Positions 1-10,500 of a stretch of DNA of 64,000 nt are shown piece by piece. Position 1 is the first letter of the stretch, and every line of letters begins with the position of its first letter. The notes beneath the pieces were generated by a model. It worked only from the letters and a program-made list of their open reading frames with translations, made no database searches and was not told the DNA's origin. Origin of the DNA: Odiellus spinosus (Eukaryota > Arthropoda > Arachnida > Opiliones > Phalangiidae); NCBI GenBank assembly GCA_963920705.1, contig OY987232.1, positions 4,274,000 to 4,337,999 of the forward strand, in the 5' to 3' direction. The translations under genes and the position numbers were made by a program.

Positions 1-700
1 ATCGAAGTCTGTAATGAATTAATTGGTTCCGAAACTTATATTGCAAATAAAAACGTAAAACTCTTTCGGCCATTGTTACTCAAATACTCCTGGTCCTATT
101 TCTATCGTTTCAATTTTAATTAATAGCGATGCGAATGAAGTTCGTAATGAATGTTTAAAAAAGATGACACAATAGTTGAACTATTTTATAATTAGAATAA
201 AGCGTATTGTTGGTGTTTAAAGAGGAATGGTTAGAAATGTTACTTACTTTTCAGCGGAATGTCTGTTAAGAAAAACGGGCAAACCAATAGTGTTCGGTTA
301 CTACAGATACGCTGCTATTTATACTAACGCGTTGTTTGTTTTGAATATTATTACATCAAAAACAGTCACGTATTCTAGTAAAAATCATTCCAGATGTTTT
401 AGTTTTCCAAGTCCTTGGTTTATGGCGCAAACAACAAAAAAAAACATATGATTCAGGTTGAAGGATAGTTGTCGCTATGGCTATGCATCGGCGTTTGGAT
501 AAAATATTATAGATGGTGCAAAAATATTGTTAAAGTAGACGCAATCTGACTCAATTCGGGCCTTCTCAAATTTATCTCGCGTCAAATACGTGAATTTCAT
601 TCTCAAGAAATATTTCTCGCTACTTTCCCTAGAAATCTACCTCAAATGGCGAATTTTAAAAATATAAAATCACGAATGATCACGTGGTACAAATCTAGAG
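1..700. other. No recognisable gene
   Basis: AT-rich sequence with only short open frames (the longest about 74 codons at 227-451, no family resemblance). I see no splice-supported exon, RNA gene or repeat array here. Confidence 0.5.
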
Positions 701-784
701 CCATCCATGTTTGTCCATTTTACTTTGTCCCGTTTACTTTTTCCCATTCACTATGGTCCCGTTCGCTTTGTTTGACCCCTTCGG

Positions 785-1112
785 TTACATTGTTAGTTTG
801 TCCCCCTTCGCTTTGTTTGTCCCCCTTCGCTTTGTTTGTCCCCCTTCGCTTTGTTTGTCCCCCTTCGCTTTGTTTGTCCCCCCTTCGCTTTCTTTGTCCC
901 CCCTTCGCTTTGTTTGTCCCCCCCTTCGCTTTGTTTGTCCCCCCTTCGCTTTGTTTGTCCCCCCTTCGCTTTGTTTGTCCCCCATTCGCTTTGTTTGTCC
1001 CCCATTCGCTTTGTTTGTCCCCCATTCGCTTTGTTTGTCCCCCATTCGCTTTGTTTGCCCCCATTCGCTTTGTTTGCCCCCTTTCGCTATGTTTGTCCCC
1101 CTTTCGCTCTGT
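785..1112. repeat. 19-bp minisatellite (CCCCCTTCGCTTTGTTTGT)
   Basis: About 17 head-to-tail copies of a unit of roughly 19 bp. The C run varies from 4 to 6, and later copies read CCCATTCGC instead of CCCTTCGC. Long open frames on both strands across this array come only from its periodicity. Confidence 0.9.
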
Positions 1113-1487
1113 ACATTTAAATTACAAATAAACTTAATCTATATTTTCAAACACAAATTTAATCTAAAATGGCAAACACAAATTTAAGGTCCTTCTTGGC
1201 CAAAATGCATTAGGACCCCATAAGTAATTAGTTTTAATCGATATAAATAATTATTATAATGTCGACACAGGATTCTAGCGTGACCTCGCGATACAAGCGT
1301 TAGTAGGTGGAGGGTCGCGGGAGGTCATCATCACGAAACAAGTGTAATTAAAGGGAGGCTGTTACATATTTTTAACGAGCTTCAAATGGAATATGAGTAT
1401 CATTTTCCAGAAGATCTTTAAAAACATCAAAAGTGGCTGCATTAATTTCACTGGAAAGCTTATATAATCCTTTAACTAATTATTTAA

Positions 1488-1693
1488 AGCGGTAGTAAAG
1501 GGTTATTTAGTACGATGAAAAAACACGAGATGGCAGTGGTTTTCATTAATAGGGATCTCAGTTTTTCTGGGGGTAAGGATTATTTGGCAAAGATTTATTT
1601 CCCAGCCTACCAAACCCTCTCTTACCTCTTTCCCAGACTCTATTGTGGCGACATCTTAGAGTTTACGCGTCAAACATGGTTATAATATATAAA
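1488..1693. repeat. Truncated copy of a TTAA-flanked MITE
   Basis: Preceded by TTAA at 1484-1487 and starting AGCGGTAGTAAA. It matches the reverse complement of about 3000-3220, so it is one end of the element seen complete at 2694-3220. The match stops near 1693, where a separate hairpin begins. Confidence 0.65.
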
Positions 1694-1697
1694 TTAA

Positions 1698-1921
1698 TAT
1701 TAAACTAGAAATAAATTTAAAACTTATCTGGTAAATAAGCATAATTAGATTCATGAAGATCCTGAATTTCTTCGTATTGATTGGTCAGCGACTGATCGAT
1801 CATAAAGATCTCGCCTAGTTGAATAGTCGCTGACCCTTCAATGCGAAGATATTCAGTGTCCATGAATCCAGCTAAGCCTATTTTCAGGATTAGTTTTAAA
1901 TTTATTTCTAGTTTAATATTT
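1698..1921. repeat. Imperfect palindrome / foldback element
   Basis: The first half (starting TAAACTAGAAATAAATTTAAAA) pairs with the second half (ending TTTTAAATTTATTTCTAGTTTA). Inside the arms, GGTCAGCGACT and AGTCGCTGACC also pair. The whole segment can fold into one long hairpin of about 224 bp, typical of a MITE. Confidence 0.7.
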
Positions 1922-1934
1922 GTTTGTAATTTCT

Positions 1935-2015
1935 TTTACTGGTGGATTAGGCCTATTTAAACGATAAAGAATCTATAAAAAAGCACTTGATGTTAGATTA
2001 CATTCTCCATTTCAG
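1935..2015. repeat. Dispersed repeat shared with 22583-22651
   Basis: The segment from TAGGCCTATTTAAACGATAA to TTCTCCATTT resembles 22583-22651 (AGGCCTGTTTAAACGATAAC ... TTCTCCATTT) with scattered differences. It ends there at the breakpoint of the truncated BEL copy. Class unknown. Confidence 0.5.
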
Positions 2016-2305
2016 ATGTTTAGATATGCATTGAGGGGTGGAGCTTTTCGTTGGGCTATGAATTGAAATACCATAAAGGATATAAGATTAATATTTCTTT
2101 TATATTATTTTTTATAAATTCGTAATATCATAAATTAAAACTAATAAGCCTTGGTGAAACGGGAGTTAAAGTGTGTATCACGGACACTAGATTTCCTAAT
2201 TTTCTAGTCTGAGTCTCTAGGATGTGTTCTTGAGCAAATCTTCCAACTCACGAGTAAAGGATCGATATGTCGATTGCTAATATTCTATTGAATGTTTAAT
2301 CACTT

Positions 2306-2612
2306 TTAATTACCCTGTACGACTGCCGCGCATAACATTTCGCCTGGAAATCGTTTAAGATCGTTCTTACAGCGTAAATGGGCCAATTCCCCTTTACGTT
2401 TTTTAGAGATAGCATTATTTCTACGTTCGCAGGTCCTTTCATATTGCAATTCCTCTCGTGAGCAGAACCCAATGTCGGCGTGAAAACAAACGCATCGTTC
2501 GTGTTTTGGATAGTTTTTAGTGCAATCTCCAGCCAGCTTGGGATGCAGCCTGCGACATTTTTTGTGGCAATTTTTCCATTGATTCTCTACATCATTAGTG
2601 CAAACATTATAC
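2306..2612 (-). CDS. Candidate exon of a cysteine-rich protein with a CS-alpha-beta-like spacing
   Basis: About 100 codons are open and end at TAA (2306-2308). A plausible splice acceptor (ATTAG) lies just upstream. The cysteine order is C-x10-C-x3-C-x10-C-x9-C-x-C, with AGDC before the fourth Cys and CVCF at the last pair. This is the CxxxC...CxC arrangement of defensin-like CS-alpha-beta folds. More cysteines follow in a basic C-terminal extension (FC, RTCERR, LRCKND, MLC). No start codon or signal peptide is present, so an upstream exon would be needed. The candidate exon at 3283-3486 lies upstream on the same strand, but its donor phase does not match this acceptor. Function unknown; the defensin-like reading rests on cysteine spacing only. 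Confidence 0.4.
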
Positions 2613-2693
2613 GAACCTAATAGTTACGTGTAAGGGGTTTGAAGAATTAACAGTTACCAGATTATGTTAAAACTTTTTTTCTTTCATCCTTAA

Positions 2694-3220
2694 AGCGGTA
2701 GTAAATGGGTTATTTGCCGCACCTATTATTTCAATTGAAATCCCGTTTAGTTCATGAAGTAATTTTGATAATTAATACGCGAGAGATTAGCGAATCTTGT
2801 TTAAAAACAATTTGATCATTTCCGTACCTATTATCTCACGTTCTCATATCGCTAGATTCTTCAACTTTAATTCCGACGAACCATAAAAGTCAGACGTATG
2901 CCTACTTCGTGGTATAATTTGTCAATTTTAAGTTGAATTTTTCTCTAGTTACGATAAGAGATATATATTATAACGGTGTTTTACGCGTAAAATCTAAGAT
3001 GTCGCCACAATCCTTAACTCATTACCGTATGGCCTACAGCATGCCCACCCGCTTCATTGAGAGGCGGGGTATTGGGGAATGAGGTAAGAGAGAGTTCAGT
3101 AGACTGGGAAATAAATCATTCCCAAACAATCCTTACCCCAAGAAAAACTGAGACCATTATGATAAAAATTAGTGCCGTCTCCTGTTTATTCATCGTACTA
3201 AATAACCGTTTACTACCGTC
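2694..3220. mobile_element. TTAA-flanked MITE, complete copy
   Basis: Flanked by TTAA at 2690-2693 and 3221-3224. The ends AGCGGTAGTAAAtGGGTTATTT and AAATAACCgTTTACTACCGtCT are inverted repeats of about 20 bp. There is no coding capacity. TTAA targets are used by piggyBac- and Kolobok-type transposases; which mobilised this element is unknown. Confidence 0.6.
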
Positions 3221-3237
3221 TTAAACGTAATATTGAA

Positions 3238-3267
3238 TTGATATATATATATATATATATATATATA
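3238..3267. repeat. (TA)n microsatellite
   Basis: An uninterrupted alternating AT tract of about 28 bp, just 3' of the candidate exon on the minus strand. Confidence 0.9.
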
Positions 3268-3282
3268 CGTGCCCCTTAACAC

Positions 3283-3486
3283 CCCGCCGCAAGTAGGGTC
3301 TTGGAATCTTTGCAAATTGTCATAGCACTCGAAAGCCCATAATTTTCCATCTCTTTTATGTTTCCAGGCTTCGTCAAACGTATCCTTTTTAAGTTCATAG
3401 CAAGATTTGCGAGATTCATCGCACACACCTATATGATAAATGTTTTGGAATGGTGATTCCGAAAATAAATTTAAACGATGTTCCAT
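3283..3486 (-). CDS. Candidate exon, cysteine-containing, unknown
   Basis: 68 codons are open from an ATG at 3486 to a possible donor (GGCGGG|GTGTTA) at 3282. A plausible acceptor (TTTAACAG) lies 12 bp before the ATG. The peptide has four cysteines (GVC, SC, FEC, PTCGG) in a charged background and may belong with the cysteine-rich exon at 2306-2612. The splice phases do not join directly, so either an exon is missing or these are unrelated. A MITE and a TA repeat lie between the two. Confidence 0.3.
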
Positions 3487-4380
3487 TTTAGCTCCTGTTA
3501 AATTTACTACAACTTATTAGTTATCTAAGAGAGCAAATATAAACGGTATAACATCTGTGTTTATTTAATCGCAAGTGAATTTCGATTACAAAAATATCGA
3601 AGAAATAACCTCTGTTGTTATCAAACGTAATAATAAAAAACTAGTTTATCTATACTTTTATTTATTTTTTAAGATTAAACTTTGCTCATTTAACAGCTCC
3701 AAGTTTCACTTTAACTGTTTTTACCTATTCCCGCAGTTTTACTTGGAGAATAAGCTCTCCCTTTTTCTGCGTATTGATCACTAATAGTGATTGAACAAAT
3801 CAAGATCAATAAAGATACAGTTAACGCTGTTTGGCACAGCGAACAAAAGGCAGTCATGGTACTTTTTGAAGTACAAAATTTGTCAGCACCTGGTTTCTTC
3901 TGTTGAAAGATTTAAAATATGTTTTACCAAATGTGTATCACTATAATTCCATAAAAGTTTAATAATATCAGCTAAGGTCCAGGTAAATGTATCGGCATAT
4001 TCTGAATCGAGACACTCTAGCGGCAGCAGACGGTGTAAATAATGATATCGGAAGCGCCACTCTTTGGAGAAATTTTGGAGTTGGGGGAAGACAATATTGC
4101 CAAGCTGCCTAAATTCGTCCTCCTCTCCTGACTAAAATATCAAGGAAGAATCCAAACCAATGGAGCCAGATAGGGGAGATGACTTTTTTGCCTATTTTTA
4201 TGTGATAGGATAGGCTAGTACGTTTATTTGAACCTTTGCTGATAGTTTTAAGCTACGGAATAAAGTGATAAACTATTGGTTTTACTCTTTCATTTTATTC
4301 AAACATTAACTAACTTAACATAGATTTAAAACATTTTTCCATATAGTTCTCGGAACAATCATTGGAATTTTGAATGTGTT

Positions 4381-4446
4381 GAGCTTAGTTTCCATTAGGG
4401 CGTTTTTCATTACGCCGTTACGCGCTCAAGTGGAAACTAAGCTTAA
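4381..4446. repeat. Short hairpin
   Basis: AGCTTAGTTTCCA(T/C)T pairs with AGTGGAAACTAAGCTTA across a loop of about 30 nt. It stands alone in AT-rich DNA and shows no terminator or gene context. Confidence 0.5.
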
Positions 4447-4837
4447 GATGTTGAAAATACGTGGTACGTTGTATTTTGGCCACCTAGCCCAAAATTGCTT
4501 AATCCGGTTAATCCCTGATTAATCCACGTCCTCAATTATGGTTTTAGAGAAATTAAATGTTCCCTGCTAAAGGGAACTAATTACAATTTAATAACTAAAC
4601 TAATTCAGACGAGGCTTTCACAAATGGGCTAAATGAAATATAATAAAAAACTTCTAAGACACTTTCATGGGCATCTAGAAAACACAACGAAGTGAAAATT
4701 ATAAAGCAAAAAACTTACTCGTAAGACGATAGAAACTGGAATGACTAATTTTATTTAAATAATATACTTTTACCTAAAATTATTTTCTTGGATCTGAGGA
4801 AAATTGTAGCACTATCCCGTCCTTTTAAACCATTTCA

Positions 4838-4995
4838 ATGAATAGGAATTAAATTAATAATTTAAATGAATACGAAATAAGTAATTTGAATGAATAGGAT
4901 ATAAATAATTTGAATGAATAGGATATAAGTAATTTGAATTAATAGAAAATAAATTAGTAATTTTAATGAATCGGAAATAAATAAGTAATTTAAAT
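4838..4995. repeat. AT-rich tandem repeat, about 28-30 bp unit
   Basis: Five to six degenerate copies of a unit containing AATTTGAATGAATAGGATAT, with variable TAAATTAA spacers. Confidence 0.7.
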
Positions 4996-5319
4996 TCGAA
5001 CGCGATATAATTTTTTGGTTGCCTGATATTAAATTAATAGAAATTATTGTTATATCGTACTATCGACTTTTAATATTGTTAATCGCTTAAAAAAAGGCTG
5101 CCATGAACTAGCTTCAAATGGAAATTGAGTAGAATTTTCAGAAAAACCCATGAAAAACGATTCAAACAGGGTTTGTACACTACCTGAAAAACCTGAAAAA
5201 GTAAGGGAATTTGGAAATTGGCCCAAAAGATCAGTGGGTCCCTTCGATATGTTGTACTTTCGCGAATTTGAGATTTGAATTTCGAGATATTCTATGGATT
5301 CCCGTAAGCCGAGGGGTCA

Positions 5320-5470
5320 GACACTCTTGAATTCGCTGTACACCTGAGTTCACTGAGTTCAGCTTTGACAGAGCATTGAGTTTGAACTCTTATGAACTCT
5401 CAGTTCAGCTTTGATAGAGCAAAGAGTTCAAAAATTTTGTACACCTGAGTTCGCGAGCGTCTGCCCCCTT
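5320..5470. repeat. Dispersed repeat with GAGTTCAGCTTTGA motif
   Basis: Contains the blocks TTCGCTGTACACC, GTTCAGCTTTGA, AGAGTTCAAAAA and GAGTTCGCGAG. The same blocks occur reverse-complemented at 60425-60500, and a partial copy lies near 58760-58800, so this is an interspersed family. Within the copy, the GTTCAGCTTTGA block occurs twice. Confidence 0.6.
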
Positions 5471-5549
5471 GCCGTAAGCTGCCGTGAGGGATAACAAGTA
5501 TTTATCGATCAGATTCCAATTACAATTTTTGGTCACGAATACAGTCACA

Positions 5550-6060
5550 AATCAATTATTGTATTCATATTAACACAAGTAGGCATAAATCATCCTTCAA
5601 GATTATAAGACGACATGCTGCGGGTGACGATGAAGCGAGTTCGATTTTCTCAGTCCGTGATTTCACCCTAAGTATTCCCAAATTTGTACAGAAAGGCGAC
5701 CTGGTCCAGTATATTCTTTCTAGAGTAAATCACACTCGAAATCGCGACGGCCGGACGAGACAGGCTCCGTCGTTTCGCGAGAGAGAGGGGAGAGGCGTTT
5801 TCCGTCGATACATTTTCATCCACGTAAACGTCTAGAAAGTTCAGGGCGATATTATCACCGCCTACTTAGTTCCAATCTCAACCACTAGAGAGGGCAATTT
5901 CGAATTCCGTATCTCGACCGTTTAGAGTTTTTGTATTTTGTCCTATCTTCTCGGGCGAAAGCTCTGACGACAAAACTTTCATAACCACGTACCAATCGTA
6001 ATATGCCTTGTTGTAAACTTGAAGCATGATTTACCTGTGATATTAATGATTGGAAAGTTC
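5550..6060. repeat. Inverted-repeat (foldback) element
   Basis: The reverse complement of about 5550-5640 resembles 5985-6060 (CGTAATATGCC...GATGATTTAC-type blocks), giving inverted ends. The interior (5640-5885) matches, on the opposite strand, the DNA at 36441-36790 next to the Gypsy LTR. The family is therefore present at least twice. No coding capacity. Confidence 0.55.
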
Positions 6061-6288
6061 TTGTTCGGATTCTGTTTTATATAAGAAATGAAAATATAAG
6101 TTTACTCGTATAAAACTGAGTATCTTCTGACTATTGTCTCCAAAGGCAGTGACTTCGTTTGAAAAAAGGGGAATATTTCTTTTAAAGGGCAGAAATAGTT
6201 TGACTGAATTGCGCTGATTTCAAAATTTGATATCTGTAAATTCTCAGTTGAAATTAATTGCATCTGTCCATTCCAAGATGTGTTATTA

Positions 6289-6294
6289 TCTGTC
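6289..6294. repeat. Target-site duplication TCTGTC (left)
   Basis: TCTGTC immediately precedes the element end AGTAGTGTC. The same six bases follow the right end at 20453-20458. Polintons characteristically duplicate 6 bp on insertion. Confidence 0.95.
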
Positions 6295-6322
6295 AGTAGT
6301 GTCATTTAGGCGTTCCTGGGAC

Positions 6323-6443
6323 AATGTTAATCCTATGGCAGCAGCCTGCTGCTATGTTAATCCTATGGCAGCAGCCTGCTGCTATGTTAATCCTATGGCA
6401 GCAGCCTGCTGCTATGTTAATCCTATGGCAGCAGGCTGCTGCT
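6323..6443 (+). repeat. 30-bp tandem repeat in left TIR, 4 copies
   Basis: The unit is ATGTTAATCCTATGGCAGCA followed by GCCTGCTGCT. Each unit contains a GCAGCAG/CTGCTGC inverted repeat that can extrude as a small hairpin. The right TIR has 10 copies. Confidence 0.95.
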
Positions 6444-6445
6444 AC

Positions 6446-6640
6446 CCCTGTCATGGCGTTCTATCCCCTGTCATGTCGTTCTATCCCCTGTCATGGCGTT
6501 CTATCCCCTGTCATGGTGTTCTATCCCCTGTCATGGTGGATACCCCTATCATGGCGGACAACTGTCATGGCGTCCTACCTCCTATCATGGCGTCGCTTCC
6601 CTTGTCATGTCAGATTGTCCCTGTCATGGCGGATTAATGT
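6446..6640 (+). repeat. ~20-bp tandem repeat in left TIR
   Basis: About five good copies of CCTGTCATGGCGTTCTATCC, then degenerate copies keeping TGTCATGGCG. It is mirrored in the right TIR at about 19975-20125 with fewer intact units. Confidence 0.85.
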
Positions 6641-7161
6641 TAAATGAATAGCACCACCCTGATGATACCTATTTCATAGCGGATTACCCATGTCATGGCG
6701 TCGTATCCCCTGTAGTGTCGTCTCCCGCAACCATACCGGATCGCCACGTGTCTATATGAAACATCACCGTCTTGTTTTCCTTATCAATACCACGTGTATT
6801 TAATATTAGTATATATCTCGAGTATCCTACTGTAGTACGTCATTATCATGGTGTATCGCCACGTGTCTTTCGGAGATTTCACAATCCACGTCATCCATAT
6901 GAGGATAGGGTAAACCACGTCTTCAACCAAGCACGTTACTTTAAAATGTTTATAAAATGCAAGTACGAACCCCTACTACAACCAGTCCTAGAACATATGC
7001 TAGCAAAACGTCAAGGTACTCGATAAGAACACTAGTCTCAAGTACTCTAAAAATTTTGCACTATTTTAGACAATAATGTAAGAAAGAGGGAAATTTTAAT
7101 TTAAAGCAGTTTGAACCAGTTAATTGATCTTATCTATATACTCGAGATCTTGAAATTTTAG

Positions 7162-7197
7162 TATAAAAGCTCTAACTAGCATTGAAAAATATCATTT
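7162..7197 (+). promoter_or_regulatory. TIR core promoter (TATA + initiator-like TCATT), left
   Basis: TATAAAAG is at 7162-7169 and TCATT at 7192-7196. The distance from the first T to the A of TCA is 32 nt, the spacing expected between a TATA box and a start site. A start at 7194 gives a leader of about 35 nt before the splice donor at 7231. The same module sits in the right TIR. Confidence 0.6.
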
Positions 7198-7228
7198 ACA
7201 TCCTAAGTGAAGACCTCCAAGAACTAAA

Positions 7229-7488
7229 ATGTAAGTTGAAATATTTATAATATCTATATAAGTTGAACTTTTCATCATTCTTAAAACTACTCTTAATAGT
7301 CGTTTAACACTGTATATTTTCTATTTTTCGATAGGGCCGGCACCAATATTTTTGAACTCTCCCCTAGAAAATCCATTACTATTACTCCTGACTGCAAACT
7401 TAAGTTAGGGCTTAGCAACGGTTCCTCCAGCATAACCCTGACCGAATCTGAATTCGCCGAAATATGGAACCTGAAAAACGAACAATAA
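7229..7488 (+). CDS. Truncated 51-codon twin of the minus-strand 224-aa gene, in the left TIR
   Basis: A consensus donor (AAAAT|GTAAGT, intron 7231-7334) joins AT to the G after the acceptor TTTTTCGATAG. This makes an ATG followed by 50 codons and then TAA at 7486-7488. The coding part is the TIR copy of the N-terminus of the gene at 18583-19361, and it leaves the TIR after codon 50. Since the polymerase ATG is at 7515, this may be an upstream ORF in its leader. A second acceptor (GTATTATAG, ending 7506) would skip it. Translation is unproven. Confidence 0.4.
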
Positions 7489-7514
7489 TAATTTAGGGTA
7501 TTATAGTTTTAATT

Positions 7515-10500
7515 ATGTTTCAATGTGATAAATGCACCGCCACTTTCACAGCGCAGAGAACCCTAGTACAACATATACGATCACATCATGAAGGTGTAAA
7601 GTTTAGTTGTTCCTTATGTGGAGCGACATTTACGCGGAAAACTAATTTAAATAGCCACGTCACTAAGAAACACGCGGGTGTTAGCCAACCCATCCCTTTA
7701 ACTTCCCGGGAACTATCCCCAACCCCCTTATCTAGTCCAAGGAAACGTCGACGCTCATCTTCGGACGATGAATCGCAAACCCCAAAGCGCGCCCCCCCAC
7801 CACCGCCGGAAATTGTGGTAAATCCTACCGATCAGCGGGAGGAAGTTGAAGTACCATCGCAAGAAATCGTGGTTAGCCCTATTGATCAATGGGAAGAAGT
7901 TGAAGCACTCGGCGACGTGGTATTTGCTGCTCGGTTAACCCCCACCGATATCGAAACCGACCCCTCCCATCTTATTAATAGATACCGGCAATCTATTTAC
8001 GAATATATCAAGAATAGATTACAATTAAAGAAAGGTGTTAAATGGTATCTTATCATTCGTGTACGATACACCCGCCCTCTAGCTAATACCGACCAAACCT
8101 CTGAAGCTCTCCCGTATTTTCGGGGTTTTACTAATGCGACGTTAACTGATGACATCATCAACACCCAAATTGATTCGAGCATCGGTAAAATCGAGCAATC
8201 AATGTCAGAATTTGAAAATATGGGGAGTGGATGGGTTTTAGACCAGATTTTATTCCTCCAATTAGATATTATAGCTTATAACCCGCTCCTCGGAGGCTCC
8301 TATATTGAACTGCCTGCGAAATTAGCGAACAAACACGCGCTAATCAATATTAAAAACTCCGACGACCGATGTTTCATATACGCCATTTTAGCTAAATTAC
8401 ACCCTCCTGTAAATCACCCAGAACGCGTAACTCACTACCTATCCTTTATTGATGAACTTAACCTTTGTGGGATATCATTCCCCTATCAACATGACGCATA
8501 TAAACTCTCGAAATTTGAGGAAGTGAATAACTTATCAGTGAACATTTACGCGTATGAACAGTTTGTTTTCCCCCTTCACGTGAGCCAAAACAAAGTCGAC
8601 GATGAACGACAAATAGATCTACTCCTTATAACTAAGGGAGAAAATAAACATTTCTGTTTAATTAAAAATCTCAGCGGACTCATGAGCGGTGATTTCTCTA
8701 AAAGCTCCCACCAAATGTATTACTGTCGCTACTGTCTACATAGATATTCAGGACCTAACGCGAAACGTAACCATAGCGAACACGTGAAAGAGTGTAACGT
8801 TCACGGCCCCCAACGCATTGAAATGCCCTTCATGGATCCGGTTTGTAGATTCACTAAATACGGATGGTGTCAAAGAGTACCATACGTCATTTATGCAGAC
8901 TTCGAGTCAATTATGCCTAAAGTTGACACGTGTCTACCTGACGTGTCACTATCTTCAACGACCACTCTCGCTCTACACAACTCCTGTGGTTTTTCCTATG
9001 TTGTTGTAGGACCTGATGGTATGTAAACATCCTTCCTCTACTCTGACTATAAATTTATTTCTTCAATTTCTTTCATTTTAAGGTAAAAACGAGAAACCCG
9101 TCACCTACAGAGGTGAGGATGCCACTCAGGTCTTCCTCGATAATCTTCAAGCTGAAGAAAGCATCATTTTAGAGAAGATTAAGCAAAATAAACCGATGAT
9201 CTTATCGCAGGAGGAGGAAGAGGCGTGGTGGAAGGCGGACACATGCTATGTTTGTGGCGGAATATTCCTCTTTGACCCTAAAGTGAAGGACCATGATCAT
9301 TACTCAGGGAAATATAGAGGGGCTGCACATAATATTTGCAACCTTAAATTGAAACCGCCGAAGCATATTCCCGTCTTTATGCATAACTTATCTAAATACG
9401 ATAGTCGGTTAATTATGCAACATATCGGGATGATCAAAGATAAAAATATCGGATGTATTCCCAGTTCGAGTGAAACATATGTATCGATCAATTTAAATAA
9501 GCTACGGTTCGTTGATACCCTCAGATTTCTACCTGCGTCACTCGAAACTCTTGTATCGAATTTAGCCAAAGAAGGATCGGGAAAGTTTCCAATCCTAAAA
9601 TCGGTATACTCGCCTGATGAGGTCGCGCTACTCTTGAAAAAGGGTGTTTACCCATACGACTATATGGATAATATGGAAAAATTCAAGGAGAAGAAACTCC
9701 CATCGAAGGACGCATTTTTCAATATCCTAACCACTTCAAGCATCTCCGATCCCGATTACGAGCGAGCTCAAAATGTTTGGGATCAATTCAACATACAAAA
9801 TATGGGTAAGCACTTGAAAACTTGATATTCTAGATTTTTACCTAACTGATTTTCTTTTCCTATAGGGGAGTATCATGATCTTTACGTGACTGCTGATACA
9901 CTTCAACTCGCTGACGTCTTCGAGTCATTCCGCAACATATGTATGAGTTACTATAAATTGGACAGCGCGCACGCATATACGGGACCAGGCTTTGCTTGGG
10001 AAAGCGCGCTTTATATGACTAACGTGGAACTGGATTTATTGATGGATCCGGATATGCACCTGATGATAGAGCGTGGAATCCGAGGTGGAGTTTCAATGAT
10101 CAGCCACCGTTTCGCCGCCGCCAATAACAATCTCATACCTGAGTCGTACGATGAAGCAAAACCAAATAGCTTCATCACATATTTAGGTAAATTTATCAAT
10201 GATTTAAGTTATAATTATAGTTTTTAACAAGTTATTTCCTTAGATTGCAACAACCTCTACGGTACCGTCATGAAAGATCCGATGCCTATGGTAAATTTCA
10301 AATGGGACGAATCAGTCCGCGTCGATGATATTCTACGCCATCCTGATGACGATAAAATCGGTTACATCGTAGAAGTCGACCTCAGCTATCCCACCGAACT
10401 TCACGACAATCATAATGATCTTCCGCAAGCTCCGGAAAAACGGGTCATTAAGAGCGACGAATTTTCCAACTATACCAAAGATCAGTTACAACATCTAAAC

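Larger units (their letters stand above)
6295..7482 (+). repeat. Polinton left TIR
   Basis: 1,188 bp, inverted relative to 19107-20452. The inner boundary is where CTGAAAAACGAA diverges after 7482. It contains four copies of a 30-bp repeat, a 20-bp repeat, a TATA box, an initiator-like TCATT, and a leader ending in a splice donor. Confidence 0.93.

Noticed and set aside
646-1187. Overlapping Ser/Pro/Phe/Cys-repeat ORFs on both strands
   Set aside because: They are translations of the 19-bp minisatellite in several frames; no independent coding signal.
6227-6647. ORFs with NPMAAACCYV or MLILWQQPAA repeats in both TIRs
   Set aside because: The 30-bp unit is a multiple of three and stop-free in several frames, so these are shadows of the tandem repeat.
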